A DNA stretch of 41,087 nucleotides from contig NZ_PQSS01000066.1 in NCBI RefSeq assembly GCF_002920535.1, forward strand, positions 1 to 41,087, written 5' to 3'. Below, piece after piece: positions 7,292 through 14,808 of the stretch. This stretch comes from Streptomyces sp. Ru71 (GTDB lineage Bacteria > Actinomycetota > Actinomycetes > Streptomycetales > Streptomycetaceae). The position numbers and the translations under genes are program-made. The notes beneath the pieces are model-generated. The model saw nothing but the letters and a program-made list of their open reading frames with translations, had not been told where the DNA came from and searched no databases. Each line of letters begins with the position of its first letter. Positions within the stretch are counted from its first letter, which is position 1.

Positions 7292-7807
7292 TCAGTCGCC
7301 CGTGGCGCCGTCGATCCGCTCCCGGATCAGGTCGGCGTGGCCGTTGTGGCGGGCGTACTCCTCGATCATGTGGGTGTAGATCCAGCGCAGGGAGACGGGC
7401 CGCCCGCCGCCGTGCCTGGTCACGCCCTTCGACAGGTCGTCCAGGGCGAAACCCTCCGCGTTGCGCCGGGCGGCGTCGATCTCCGACCGCCAGGTGGTGT
7501 GCGCCTCCTGCCAGGTGTCGGCCTCGGTGAGATGGAACTCCCCGTCGGGGTCCTCGTCGCTGAACCAGATCGGCCCGGCGCCGTCGTCGGCGAGCACCTT
7601 GCGGAACCAGATCCGCTCCACCTCCGCCATGTGCCGCACCAGCCCCATGAGGGACAGCTCGGAGGGCTCCACGGCCGCCGTCCTGAGCTGGGCGTCGGTC
7701 AGGCCCTCGCACTTCGCGGCGAGGGTCAGGCGGTGGTAGTCCAGCCAGCCCTCCAGCATGGTGCGTTCGTCGGCGTCGGCGGCGGGGATGCGGCGCTGTG
7801 TCGTCAT
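7292..7807 (-). CDS. DinB-fold (DUF664) metal-dependent protein
   Basis: 171-residue four-helix-bundle protein of the DinB/DUF664 superfamily, which includes mycothiol- and bacillithiol-dependent S-transferases. The hallmark sequences are ERTMLEGWLDYHRLTL, SLMGLVRHMAEVERIWFRKVL and the C-terminal RWIYTHMIEEYARHNGHADLIRERIDG. They supply the three histidines expected to bind a divalent metal (about residues 25, 59 and 150-155). Actinobacteria make mycothiol, so a mycothiol-dependent detoxification role is plausible but not shown. It is monocistronic: its stop is 49 nt from the start of the lipoprotein gene downstream, and the TetR gene upstream ends 44 nt before its start. Confidence 0.88.
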   Translation of the reverse strand: MTTQRRIPAADADERTMLEGWLDYHRLTLAAKCEGLTDAQLRTAAVEPSELSLMGLVRHMAEVERIWFRKVLADDGAGPIWFSDEDPDGEFHLTEADTWQEAHTTWRSEIDAARRNAEGFALDDLSKGVTRHGGGRPVSLRWIYTHMIEEYARHNGHADLIRERIDGATGD

Positions 7808-7851
7808 GCCCGCATCCTCGTCCAGGCAGTGCGGGGCCGACCAGCGGATTT

Positions 7852-8436
7852 TCAGCTCCCGAGCATGCCCGCCAGCAGCTCGCGCACCCCCTGCCGCACC
7901 GCTTCGAGGGGCGGGGCCTCGTACGCGCCGGCCACGCAGGAGAACATCAGCCCGTCCGCCCAGGCGGTCAGCGACAGCGCGTGCCGGTCCGGGTCAGGGG
8001 AGCCCAGGGCGGTGGCCAGGGCGGTCAGCTGGTCACGGAAGCGGGCGCCGGTGGCGTCGTAGCAGGCGCGCAGTCCGGGGCGGCGGGTGGCCTCCAGGGC
8101 CAGTTCGTAGCGGGCGAGCGTGAGGTCGCGGTGCCGGGTCAGCGCCCGGTGCAGGGCCAGGGCCAGCGCGTCGACCACCGCGTCGGTGCCCGCGCCCGGG
8201 TCGGGCATCTCGTGCAAGGCAAGTACCCGGGCCTCCCGCTCGGCGAGCCGGCGCACCGTCAGCTCCAGCAGCGCCTGGCGGGTGCGCGCCACGTTCGACG
8301 TCGAGCCCTGCGGCAGCCCGGCCGCCTCGTCGACCGCCCGGTGGGTCAGTCCGCGCATCCCGCGTTCGGCGAGCAGGGCCAGGGCGGTGTCGGCGACGAG
8401 GTCGGCGCGGGAGCTGTCGTGGGTGCGTGCGGACAT
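7852..8436 (-). CDS. TetR/AcrR family transcriptional regulator
   Basis: 194-residue repressor-type protein. The N-terminal DNA-binding domain is clear: a helix-turn-helix at about residues 10-55 (LVADTALALLAERGMRGLTHRAVDEAAGLPQGS followed by the NVARTRQALL recognition region). An all-helical ligand-binding domain follows. The start at 8436 is 7 nt downstream of a TAGCGT hexamer (read on the minus strand, 8449-8444), so the mRNA may be leaderless. It diverges from the flavin monooxygenase gene at 8515. The 39-bp double operator between them implies that it controls both genes and is released by a ligand related to the monooxygenase substrate. Confidence 0.9.
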   Translation of the reverse strand: MSARTHDSSRADLVADTALALLAERGMRGLTHRAVDEAAGLPQGSTSNVARTRQALLELTVRRLAEREARVLALHEMPDPGAGTDAVVDALALALHRALTRHRDLTLARYELALEATRRPGLRACYDATGARFRDQLTALATALGSPDPDRHALSLTAWADGLMFSCVAGAYEAPPLEAVRQGVRELLAGMLGS

Positions 8437-8458
8437 GGAGGTCACGCTACCCGGCTCA

Positions 8459-8497
8459 CTACACCTGTAGTACATTCGACGCGTACTACAGCTGTAG
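8459..8497. promoter_or_regulatory. Paired TetR-type operator in the divergent intergenic region
   Basis: CTACACCTGTAGTAC (8459-8473) and GTACTACAGCTGTAG (8483-8497) form a 15-bp inverted repeat with one mismatch around a 9-nt spacer. Each arm is itself a palindrome (CTACA-cc/gc-TGTAG), so two dimer sites are present. It lies between the starts of the TetR gene and the monooxygenase. Confidence 0.75.
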
Positions 8498-8514
8498 TCG
8501 CATGAGGAGGAACG

Positions 8515-9696
8515 ATGAGCCAGGCACAGCGCGCCGTCGTCATCGGCGGCGGCATCGGCGGGCTGACCGCGGCCGCCGCCCTGCACCACAGGGGCCTCGA
8601 CGTCACTGTCCTGGAGCGGGCCCGCTCCCTCGAACCGGTCGGTGCCGGCATCTCGCTCGCCCCCAACTCCCTGCGCGCCCTGGACGTCATCGGACTCGGC
8701 GACGAGATCCGGGACCTGGCCGCCTGGCAGGGCGACGGAGGTCTGCGCACCCCGGGCGGCCGGTGGCTGTCCCGCTCCGACGCCGACGCCGCCGCGGCGC
8801 GGTTCGGCGGGCCGATGGTGCTGCTGCACCGCGCGACCCTCGTCGACCGCCTCGCCGCGCAACTCCCGCCCGGCGCCGTGCGCACCGCCGCCGGGGCAGG
8901 CGTCGCCGACCCCGGTGACGCGCGCCGCCCGGCGCTCGTGCGCACCGCCGACGGCGAGCTGGAGGCCGACCTGGTGGTCGCCGCCGACGGCATCCGCTCC
9001 GCCGTACGCCGCACGCTCTTCCCCGAGCATCCCGGGCCCGTCTACTCCGGCTTCACCACCTGGCGGGTCGTCATCCCCCTGCCCGGCGTGGCGTTCGCGT
9101 CGCACGAGACCTGGGGCCGGGGCCGCATCTGGGGCACCCACCCGCTCAAGGACGGCCGCGTCTACGCCTACGCCGCAGCCACCACCCCGCCCGGCGGACG
9201 CGCCCCCGACGACGAGCGGGCCGAACTGCTGCGCCGCTTCGGCGACTGGCACGACCCGATCCCCGCCGTCCTCGCCGCCGCCCGCCCCGAGGACGTGCTG
9301 CGCCACGACGTGCACCACATCGCCGAGCCCCTGCCGGCCTACCACCGCGGCCGCGTCGCCCTCCTCGGCGACGCCGCGCACGCCATGCCGCCCACCCTCG
9401 GCCAGGGCGGCAACCAGGCCGTCGAGGACGCGATCGTGCTCGCCCACCACTATGACGACCTCGCCGCCTACACCGCCGCCCGGCTGCCCCGTACGACGGC
9501 GATCGCCCGGCAGGCGCTGAAGGTCGCCCGTCTCGACCTCACCACCAGCCGGACCATGATCGCCGTCCGGAACGCGGTGATCGCCTCCCTTTCGAAGGCG
9601 GGACCCGCGCTCTTCCTGCGGAGCTTTGACGGCATCGCCGACTGGCGGCCACCGCAGGCCCCGTATGCTGCCGTTCAGTCAGCGGACCCGCAGTGA
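8515..9696 (+). CDS. FAD-dependent aromatic monooxygenase (PHBH fold)
   Basis: 393-residue group A flavoprotein monooxygenase, which would hydroxylate an aromatic or polyketide-like substrate with NAD(P)H and O2. The ADP-binding GGGIGGLTAAAAL is at residues 12-24, the DG motif (VVAADGIRSAVRR) near 155-167, and the GD motif (GRVALLGDAAHAMPPTLGQGGNQAVEDA) near 285-310. The C-terminal domain is short and there is no thioredoxin-like extension, which resembles salicylate/6-hydroxynicotinate-type enzymes. A strong AGGAGG site precedes the ATG. It is divergent from, and probably controlled by, the TetR gene. The downstream oxidoreductase overlaps its stop (GTGA at 9693), though a start at 9708 is preferred for it. 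Confidence 0.9.
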   Translation: MSQAQRAVVIGGGIGGLTAAAALHHRGLDVTVLERARSLEPVGAGISLAPNSLRALDVIGLGDEIRDLAAWQGDGGLRTPGGRWLSRSDADAAAARFGGPMVLLHRATLVDRLAAQLPPGAVRTAAGAGVADPGDARRPALVRTADGELEADLVVAADGIRSAVRRTLFPEHPGPVYSGFTTWRVVIPLPGVAFASHETWGRGRIWGTHPLKDGRVYAYAAATTPPGGRAPDDERAELLRRFGDWHDPIPAVLAAARPEDVLRHDVHHIAEPLPAYHRGRVALLGDAAHAMPPTLGQGGNQAVEDAIVLAHHYDDLAAYTAARLPRTTAIARQALKVARLDLTTSRTMIAVRNAVIASLSKAGPALFLRSFDGIADWRPPQAPYAAVQSADPQ

Positions 9697-9707
9697 AGGA
9701 GCCCGGA

Positions 9708-10619
9708 GTGAAGGTCGGCGTCATCGGACTCGGCGACATCGCGCAGAAGGCGTACCTGCCGGTGCTCGCCTTCCAGCCCGGTGTGGAGCTGCACCTGCAG
9801 ACCCGCACCCCGGCCACACTGGACCGGGTCGCCGACAGCCTGCACCTGCCGGCGGCGCAGCGCCACCGCGACCTGGACTCCCTGCTGGCACAGGGGCTGG
9901 ACGCCGCGTTCGTGCACGCCCCCACCTCCGTGCATCCGGAGATCGTCACCGCGCTGCTGGAGGCCGGTGTCCCGACGTACGTCGACAAGCCGCTCGCCTA
10001 CCAACTCGCCGACTCCGAGCGGCTGGTCGAGCTCGCCGAGCGGCGCGGCGTCTCGCTCGCCGTCGGCTTCAACCGGCGCTTCGCCCCCGGCTACGCGCAG
10101 TGCGCCGACCATCCGCGCGAGCTGATCCTGATGCAGAAGAACCGGATCGGGCTGCCCGAGGAGCCGCGCAGCATGATCCTGGACGACTTCATCCACGTCG
10201 TGGACACCCTGCGGTTCCTGGTGCCCGGTCAGATCGACGACGTCGGCGTGCGCGCCCGCGTCGAGGGCGGGCTGCTGCACCACGTCGTGCTCCAGCTCGC
10301 CGGCGACGGTTTCACCGCGCTCGGCGTGATGAACCGGCTCAGCGGCTCCAACGAGGAGATCCTGGAGGTGTCCGGACAGGACACCAAGCGCCAGGTCGTC
10401 AACCTCGCCGAGACCGTCGACCACAAGGGCCAGCCCACCGTGCGCCGGCGCGGCGACTGGGTGCCGGTGGCCCGGCAGCGCGGCATCGAACAGGCCGTGC
10501 TCGCCTTCCTGGACGCCGTGCGCGCCGGCCGCGTGCTCAGCGCCCGTGACGCACTGGAGACTCACGAACTGTGCGAGCGGGTGGTACGTGCGGTGCGGGA
10601 GCGCTCCGGCGCAGCCTGA
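9708..10619 (+). CDS. Gfo/Idh/MocA family oxidoreductase
   Basis: About 303-residue NAD(P)-dependent dehydrogenase of the Gfo/Idh/MocA family, members of which oxidise sugars, inositols and related alcohols. The nucleotide-binding GVIGLGDIAQKAYLPVL opens the protein, and the family's EKP-type motif appears as YVDKPLAYQ (Lys about residue 90). The C-terminal alpha/beta domain carries the DDFIHVVDTLRFL segment with the expected catalytic His. The GTG at 9693 overlaps the monooxygenase stop, but AAGGAG at 9696-9701 is spaced correctly for the GTG at 9708. It is likely co-transcribed with the monooxygenase. Its 3' end overlaps the convergent lnt gene by 83 bp. The substrate is unknown. Confidence 0.9.
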   Translation: MKVGVIGLGDIAQKAYLPVLAFQPGVELHLQTRTPATLDRVADSLHLPAAQRHRDLDSLLAQGLDAAFVHAPTSVHPEIVTALLEAGVPTYVDKPLAYQLADSERLVELAERRGVSLAVGFNRRFAPGYAQCADHPRELILMQKNRIGLPEEPRSMILDDFIHVVDTLRFLVPGQIDDVGVRARVEGGLLHHVVLQLAGDGFTALGVMNRLSGSNEEILEVSGQDTKRQVVNLAETVDHKGQPTVRRRGDWVPVARQRGIEQAVLAFLDAVRAGRVLSARDALETHELCERVVRAVRERSGAA

Positions 10620-12111
10620 CCGCCCGCACGCCCTCCGCCAGGCCCAGTGCGACGAGCACCAGCACCGCCAGGTCCACCGGCCAGTCGCCGTAGCGGACGT
10701 ACGGGGTGACCCCGTCGGCGAGCGGCACCTCGAACACCGCGGCCCGGCTCGCGTCCGTGCCCAGCCAGGAGCCGACCCGCTCACCGCCCGGGCCGTACAC
10801 CGCGGACACGCCGGTCAGCGTGGCGTGCACCATCGGCCGGCCGGACTCGGCGGCACGCAGCGCGGCGAGCGAGGCGTGCTGCTCCGGCGCCCAGCTGCGC
10901 TGGAACGACGACGTCGACGACTGGCCGACGAGCACGTCCGCGCCGTCCTGGGTGAGCCGCCGGCTCATGTCGGGGAACGCCGTCTCGAAGCACACCAGCG
11001 GGCCCAGCCGCAGCCCGTGTCCGGCGTCCATCACGACCTGCCCGGTGCCGCGCCTGCGGTCCTCGCCGGCCGCCTTGCCCACCGAGGTCGCCCAGCCGAG
11101 CAGCGAGCGCGCCGGGACGTACTCGCCGAACGGCACCAGGCGCATCTTGTCGTAGCGGTCCCCGGTGAGCCCGTCCGCCCCCACCAGCACCGAACTCTTG
11201 TAGATACCGGGCCGGTCGGAGCGCCGCGCGTCCACGTTGACCAGGATGTCGGCGCCCGTCTCGCGGGACAGCGCAGCGATACGCCGGGCCAGGTCGGGCC
11301 GCGCGGTCAGGTCGAAGCCGACGCTGCTCTCGCCCCACACGATCAGGTCGACGTGCTGCCCGGCCAGCTGCCGGGTCAGCCGCTCCTCCACGGCGAAACG
11401 CCGGTCGCCGCTGTCGAGGCCGTCCACGACCCCGGGCTGGACGACGGCGATCCGCGCCTGGCCGTCCACGTGCGGGCGCGGCGACCACACCCAGGCCGCC
11501 GAGGTCGCCGCCGCGGTGGCCACCAGGCCGGCCACGGCGGGCATCCGCGACTCCCGCACCGCGACCAGCACTGCCGCCGCCACGTTCACGGCCACCACCA
11601 GGAAGCTGAGCAGCCACACCCCGCCCACCGACGCGAGCCGCAGCGCGGGACCCACCTGCCACTGACTGGCGCCCAGCATGCCCCACGGTCCGCCCAGCCC
11701 CTGCCAGGAGCGCACCAGCTCCACCATCAGCCAGGCCGACGGCAGCACCAGCAGCGCCGCCGCGACCCGGCCCCTGGCCGGCACGCCCGCCAGGAAGCGG
11801 TGCACCAGCCAGGCCCAGGGCGCCCACAGCGCGCCCAGCAGGGCGGCCAGCACGAGCGTGAACACGTGCAGGTCGGGGAGCAGCCAGTGGTGCATGCCCA
11901 GCATGAAGCCGAACCCGCCGCACCAGCCGTCGTACGCCGCGCGCCGCTGGGTCGGGGCGCCGCGCGCCAGCAGGATCCAGGGCACCAGGGCGACGTACGC
12001 GAACCACCACGCGGCGGGCGCCGGGAAGGCGAGCACGGGCAGGGCGCCGGCCAGCGCGCCGAGGGCCGCGCGGCGCCAGGGGGAGGCGAGCCAACTGCTG
12101 AGCGTCTTCAT
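10537..12111 (-). CDS. lnt: Apolipoprotein N-acyltransferase
   Basis: 524-residue membrane enzyme that transfers an acyl chain to the N-terminal Cys of lipoproteins. About six hydrophobic segments occupy residues 15-210, then a nitrilase-type domain follows. The catalytic triad is visible: Glu in IVWGESS (about 261), Lys in YDKMRLVPFGEY (about 322) and Cys in GPLVCFETAFP (about 374). A final membrane helix (VDLAVLVLVALGLAEG) anchors the C-terminus. From memory, streptomycetes have two Lnt homologues, and this position next to ung fits the second (lnt2); which one it is could not be tested. The start at 12111 gives MKTLSSWLASPWRR. It is convergent with, and overlaps, the Gfo/Idh/MocA gene by 83 bp. 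Confidence 0.93.
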   Translation of the reverse strand: MKTLSSWLASPWRRAALGALAGALPVLAFPAPAAWWFAYVALVPWILLARGAPTQRRAAYDGWCGGFGFMLGMHHWLLPDLHVFTLVLAALLGALWAPWAWLVHRFLAGVPARGRVAAALLVLPSAWLMVELVRSWQGLGGPWGMLGASQWQVGPALRLASVGGVWLLSFLVVAVNVAAAVLVAVRESRMPAVAGLVATAAATSAAWVWSPRPHVDGQARIAVVQPGVVDGLDSGDRRFAVEERLTRQLAGQHVDLIVWGESSVGFDLTARPDLARRIAALSRETGADILVNVDARRSDRPGIYKSSVLVGADGLTGDRYDKMRLVPFGEYVPARSLLGWATSVGKAAGEDRRRGTGQVVMDAGHGLRLGPLVCFETAFPDMSRRLTQDGADVLVGQSSTSSFQRSWAPEQHASLAALRAAESGRPMVHATLTGVSAVYGPGGERVGSWLGTDASRAAVFEVPLADGVTPYVRYGDWPVDLAVLVLVALGLAEGVRAVRLRRSAPAPHVPPARTVRESPVRHGR

Positions 12112-12158
12112 ATGCCGCCCTCCTACCCGGTGGGGGCTCCAGTGTGCGCGCCGAACGC

Positions 12159-12211
12159 GATCTGCCGACAGGGGACCCCACCGGGCGACACGACCTGCCG
12201 ACCGGGGACCC
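12159..12211. repeat. Two-copy 33-bp-period direct repeat upstream of lnt
   Basis: GAtCTGCCGACaGGGGACCC (12159-12178) and GAcCTGCCGACcGGGGACCC (12192-12211) match at 18 of 20 positions with a 33-bp period. They lie between the lnt start at 12111 and the end of the upstream minus-strand gene at 12236. That places them where lnt promoter or activator sites would be. Confidence 0.6.
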
Positions 12212-12235
12212 GGCCCGGACGTGCGGAACCCCCGT

Positions 12236-12727
12236 TCAGGCGGTCGCCGCCGGGGGCGGGCGGCGCCACTTCTCCTCGACGACCACCTCCCGCAGCCGCC
12301 AGCCGTCGTCGGTGCGGACGGCGGCGAAGGCATAGCGGCCGCCGCACACGAAGTCCGGTGCGGTGGAGGCGCCGTCGGTGCCCGCCAGCCGCATCGGGTT
12401 GACGTAGTCGGCCCGCACCTGGGCCGTGTCGCCGGTCTCCTGGTCCAGCACGCCGAAGCGCAGCCGGCGGTTGACGATGAGGTGCTGGCGCATCGCGAAC
12501 GCCCGCATGCTCTCGGCGAGCCACTCGGCGACCCGCTCGGCGTCCCCCGCGATGCCGCCGGCCGAGCGGTAGTCCGCCCGCCCGTCCGGAGCGAACAGCT
12601 CCCGGTACGCGGCCCAGTCGCCATCGTCGACCGCCGCCGCGTAGTCGGTCACCAGGGCGTCCACGGCCAGCCGGTCTCTTACGGTGGCGAGCTCCACACG
12701 CTGCGTCATCGGACCAGTGTTGGTCAT
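12236..12727 (-). CDS. SnoaL-like / NTF2-fold protein
   Basis: 163-residue protein (from the ATG at 12727) of the SnoaL_4/NTF2-like superfamily, whose cone-shaped fold is used for isomerases, cyclases, dehydratases and ring-hydroxylating dioxygenase beta subunits. The diagnostic N-terminal helix (DALVTDYAAAVDDGDWAAYRELFAPDGRADYRS) is followed by strands including MRQHLIVNRRLRFG and the C-terminal DDGWRLREVVVEEKW. In-frame ATGs at 12751 and 12709 are alternatives and none has a convincing ribosome site. It diverges from the DUF4291 gene. No partner alpha subunit is present, so a stand-alone isomerase/hydratase or ligand-binding role is more likely than a dioxygenase subunit. Confidence 0.82.
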   Translation of the reverse strand: MTNTGPMTQRVELATVRDRLAVDALVTDYAAAVDDGDWAAYRELFAPDGRADYRSAGGIAGDAERVAEWLAESMRAFAMRQHLIVNRRLRFGVLDQETGDTAQVRADYVNPMRLAGTDGASTAPDFVCGGRYAFAAVRTDDGWRLREVVVEEKWRRPPPAATA

Positions 12728-12763
12728 CGCGCCGTTGCAGCCAAGGGACATGCCGCGATATTC

Positions 12764-12793
12764 GGTGGCCGGACCGGGGACACGCGGGCCACC
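12764..12793. promoter_or_regulatory. Candidate operator GGTGGCC-N16-GGCCACC
   Basis: A perfect 7-bp inverted repeat (12764-12770 and 12787-12793) lies in the short gap between the divergent SnoaL-like and DUF4291 genes. It could be a shared regulatory site or a hairpin in the leader of the DUF4291 mRNA. Confidence 0.3.
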
Positions 12794-12801
12794 CTGCCGG
12801 G

Positions 12802-13413
12802 GTGAACGATCAGAACGTCGTACCGGAACCCCGTTACCGCATCCGCGCCCGCTACACGGACACCACGGTGACCGTCTATCAGGCCTACCGCCCGCAGATC
12901 GGCCGCCCGGCCGCCCGCACCGGCCGTTTCCCGTCCTCGTGGAAGCGCGACCGCATGACCTGGATCAAGCCGTCCTTCCTGTGGATGATGTACCGCTGCG
13001 GCTGGGGGACCAAGGAGAACCAGGAGACCGTCCTCGCCGTCGAGATCACCCGCGAGGGCTTCGAGTGGGCCCTGCGCAATGCCTGCCTGTCCCACCACGT
13101 GCCCGAGCTGCACGGCGACCGGGCTTCCTGGAAGCGGCAGTTGGCGCAGGCGCCGGCGCGGGTGCAGTGGGACCCGGAGCGCGATGCGCACTTCACCGCG
13201 CTGCCGCACCGCTCGCTGCAGCTGGGTCTGAGCGGCGAGGCCGCGGCGCGCTACGCCGACGAGTGGATCGTCGGTATCGAGGACGTGACTCCGCTGGCGG
13301 CCGAGATCCATGCCCTGGTGCGGGCCGGCGAACTCGACGCGGCGACCGGGAAGCTGCCGGTGGAGCGGCCGTATCCGGTCCAGGGGGATCTGCTGGCGCA
13401 TCTGTGCCTCTAG
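12802..13413 (+). CDS. DUF4291 family protein
   Basis: 203-residue cytoplasmic protein of the DUF4291 family, recognised by VYQAYRPQIG, SSWKRDRMTWIKPSFLWMMYRCGWG and the following KENQETVLAVEITREGF. These Trp/Met/Arg-rich segments near residues 55-85 are the most conserved part of the family and could form a nucleic-acid or nucleotide site. No biochemical function is established. GTG start at 12802 with a weak G-rich site upstream. It is divergent from the SnoaL-like gene. The following SDR is 49 nt downstream with a palindrome in between, so it is probably transcribed separately. Confidence 0.9.
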   Translation: MNDQNVVPEPRYRIRARYTDTTVTVYQAYRPQIGRPAARTGRFPSSWKRDRMTWIKPSFLWMMYRCGWGTKENQETVLAVEITREGFEWALRNACLSHHVPELHGDRASWKRQLAQAPARVQWDPERDAHFTALPHRSLQLGLSGEAAARYADEWIVGIEDVTPLAAEIHALVRAGELDAATGKLPVERPYPVQGDLLAHLCL

Positions 13414-13415
13414 AG

Positions 13416-13432
13416 TGATCGATGATCGATCA
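13416..13432. promoter_or_regulatory. Candidate operator TGATCGAT-G-ATCGATCA
   Basis: A perfect 8-1-8 palindrome starting 3 nt after the DUF4291 stop and ending 30 nt before the SDR start. Its AT content stands out from the surroundings. The regulator is unknown. Confidence 0.5.
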
Positions 13433-13462
13433 AATGCCCGTCGCTCACCTCCGGGGGTCCTC

Positions 13463-14203
13463 ATGGCTCGTCCTCTCACCGTCGTCACCGGCGGCAGCCG
13501 CGGCATCGGCGCCGCGACCTGCCTGAGACTCGCCTCCGACGGACACGACGTGGCGGTGGGCTACGTCCGGGACGCCGAGGCCGCCGAGCGGGTCGTGGAC
13601 GCCGTGCGCGCGGCCGGCGGGCGCGGGCTCGCGGTGCGCGTGGACACGTCCGTCGAAGCCGACGTCGACCGGCTCTTCGCCACCGTCGAGCGGGAGTTGG
13701 GGCCGGTGACGGGGCTGGTGAACAACGCCGCGGTCACCGGGCCGCTCGGCCGGCTCGCCGACACCGCCACCGCCGATGTGCGCCGGGTGGTGGAGGTGAA
13801 CCTGCTCGGGGCGCTGCTGTGCGCCCGGCGTGCCGCCCAGCTGATGACACCGAGGGGGAGCGGGGTGATCGTGAACGTGTCGTCGGCCGCCGCGACGCTC
13901 GGCAGCCCCGGCGAGTACGTCCACTACGCCGCCACCAAGGCCGCCGTGGACGCGCTCACCCTCGGGCTGGCCAAGGAACTCGGCCCGGACGGCATCCGGG
14001 TCAACGCGGTCGCGCCCGGTGTGATCGACACCGAGATGCACGCCACGATGGGCGACCCGGAGCGGGCGCACCGCGCGGCGGCCACGATTCCGCTGCGGCG
14101 CCCCGGCCGCGCCGAGGAGATCGCCGCCGCCGTCGCCTGGCTGATGTCCCCGGACGCCGCGTACACCACGGGGGCGGTGCTACGGGTGTCGGGCGGACGA
14201 TGA
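13463..14203 (+). CDS. SDR family oxidoreductase
   Basis: 246-residue classical short-chain dehydrogenase. The cofactor site is TGGSRGIG near residue 9, NNAA (instead of NNAG) near 88, and the catalytic Ser is in NVSSAAATLGS with Tyr/Lys in YAATK. The C-terminus (YTTGAVLRVSGGR) has the usual FabG-like strand. ATG start at 13463, about 30 nt after a perfect palindrome. The NNAA variant and the YVRDAEAAERVVDAVRAAGG segment resemble glucose-1-dehydrogenase/FabG-like enzymes with broad substrate range. The substrate is unknown. It is convergent with the small gene at 14548 across a repeat array. Confidence 0.88.
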   Translation: MARPLTVVTGGSRGIGAATCLRLASDGHDVAVGYVRDAEAAERVVDAVRAAGGRGLAVRVDTSVEADVDRLFATVERELGPVTGLVNNAAVTGPLGRLADTATADVRRVVEVNLLGALLCARRAAQLMTPRGSGVIVNVSSAAATLGSPGEYVHYAATKAAVDALTLGLAKELGPDGIRVNAVAPGVIDTEMHATMGDPERAHRAAATIPLRRPGRAEEIAAAVAWLMSPDAAYTTGAVLRVSGGR

Positions 14204-14233
14204 CGGCGTGGGCCGGGGCTTCCCGGCCCGGGC

Positions 14234-14538
14234 GGCCGACCACGCCCCGAGGCACCGGGCGGCCGGGCTGCGCCCCGAGATTCCGGGGGGTCGGGCTGCG
14301 CCCCGTGGCGCCGGGCGGCCTCGCCGCGCCCCGAGATGCCGGGCCACCGCGCCGCGTCCCGAGGCGCCGGGTGGCCGCGTCGGGACCGAGGTGCCGTGTG
14401 TCTGGCCGCCCCCGAGGCGCCGTACGACCGGGCCGCGCCCCCGGGATACCGGGTCACCCCCCCGCGCCCCGAGGCGCCGGGTGGCAGGGCCGCTCCCCGG
14501 GATGCCGGTTGGCCGGGCCGCGCCTCAAGGGGGCGCGG
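14234..14538. repeat. Degenerate 28-bp tandem repeat array, about 11 units
   Basis: This fills the 344-bp gap between two convergent genes. Unit starts at 14234, 14261, 14289, 14317, 14345, 14373, 14400, 14426, 14455, 14483 and 14511 give unit lengths of 27, 28, 28, 28, 28, 27, 26, 29, 28, 28 and about 28. The core of the consensus is CGCGCCCCGAGGCGCCGGG, preceded by GGCCGGGC. Two core variants recur (GAGGCGCC and GAGATGCC/GGGATGCC). Each unit has hairpin potential around CCCG...CGGG. Unit length is not a multiple of three and there are no unique spacers, so it is neither coding nor CRISPR. Confidence 0.8.
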
Positions 14539-14547
14539 CGCCGTGCT

Positions 14548-14727
14548 TCACGCCGCTGCGGCCACCTCGCCCCGTACCGCCGCGGCCCACTGCACCACCA
14601 ACAGCTCGTACTCCGCGCGCTCCTGCTCCGACAGCGAGCCGCCCGCGCGCATCCACAGCGCGCGGATGCGTTCGTTCACCTCGGCGGCCGAGCGCACGGA
14701 ACCAGAGGTCCTGGAATCGGGGAACAT
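14548..14727 (-). CDS. Small acyl-CoA carboxylase-epsilon-like or hypothetical protein, 59 aa
   Basis: Small acidic helical protein. The ATG at 14727 lies 7 nt downstream of a TAGGCT hexamer (14740-14735 on the minus strand), supporting this start and a leaderless mRNA. An in-frame start at 14757 is the alternative. The sequence has two amphipathic helices (SAAEVNERIRALWMRAGGSLSEQERAEYELLVVQWAAAV, read here as two segments around a GGSLS turn). Its length and helical character recall the small epsilon subunits of streptomycete acyl-CoA carboxylases, but those are encoded next to carboxylase genes and there is none here. I therefore leave the function open. Confidence 0.6.
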   Translation of the reverse strand: MFPDSRTSGSVRSAAEVNERIRALWMRAGGSLSEQERAEYELLVVQWAAAVRGEVAAAA

Positions 14728-14808
14728 GCCCGCAAGCCTAGGGGCAGAAGCTGACACTGCGCTACCGGTTGGCTACAGGATCACGCACGGCTTCTGTCGG
14801 ATTCGCGC

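Noticed and set aside
14234..14538. CRISPR array
   Set aside because: Unit length of 28 bp is CRISPR-like, but units abut with no spacers, are degenerate, and no cas genes are present.
14208..14741. Several repeat-containing open frames on both strands
   Set aside because: They translate the 28-bp repeat in shifting frames. The unit is not a multiple of three, and the frames lack starts with ribosome sites.
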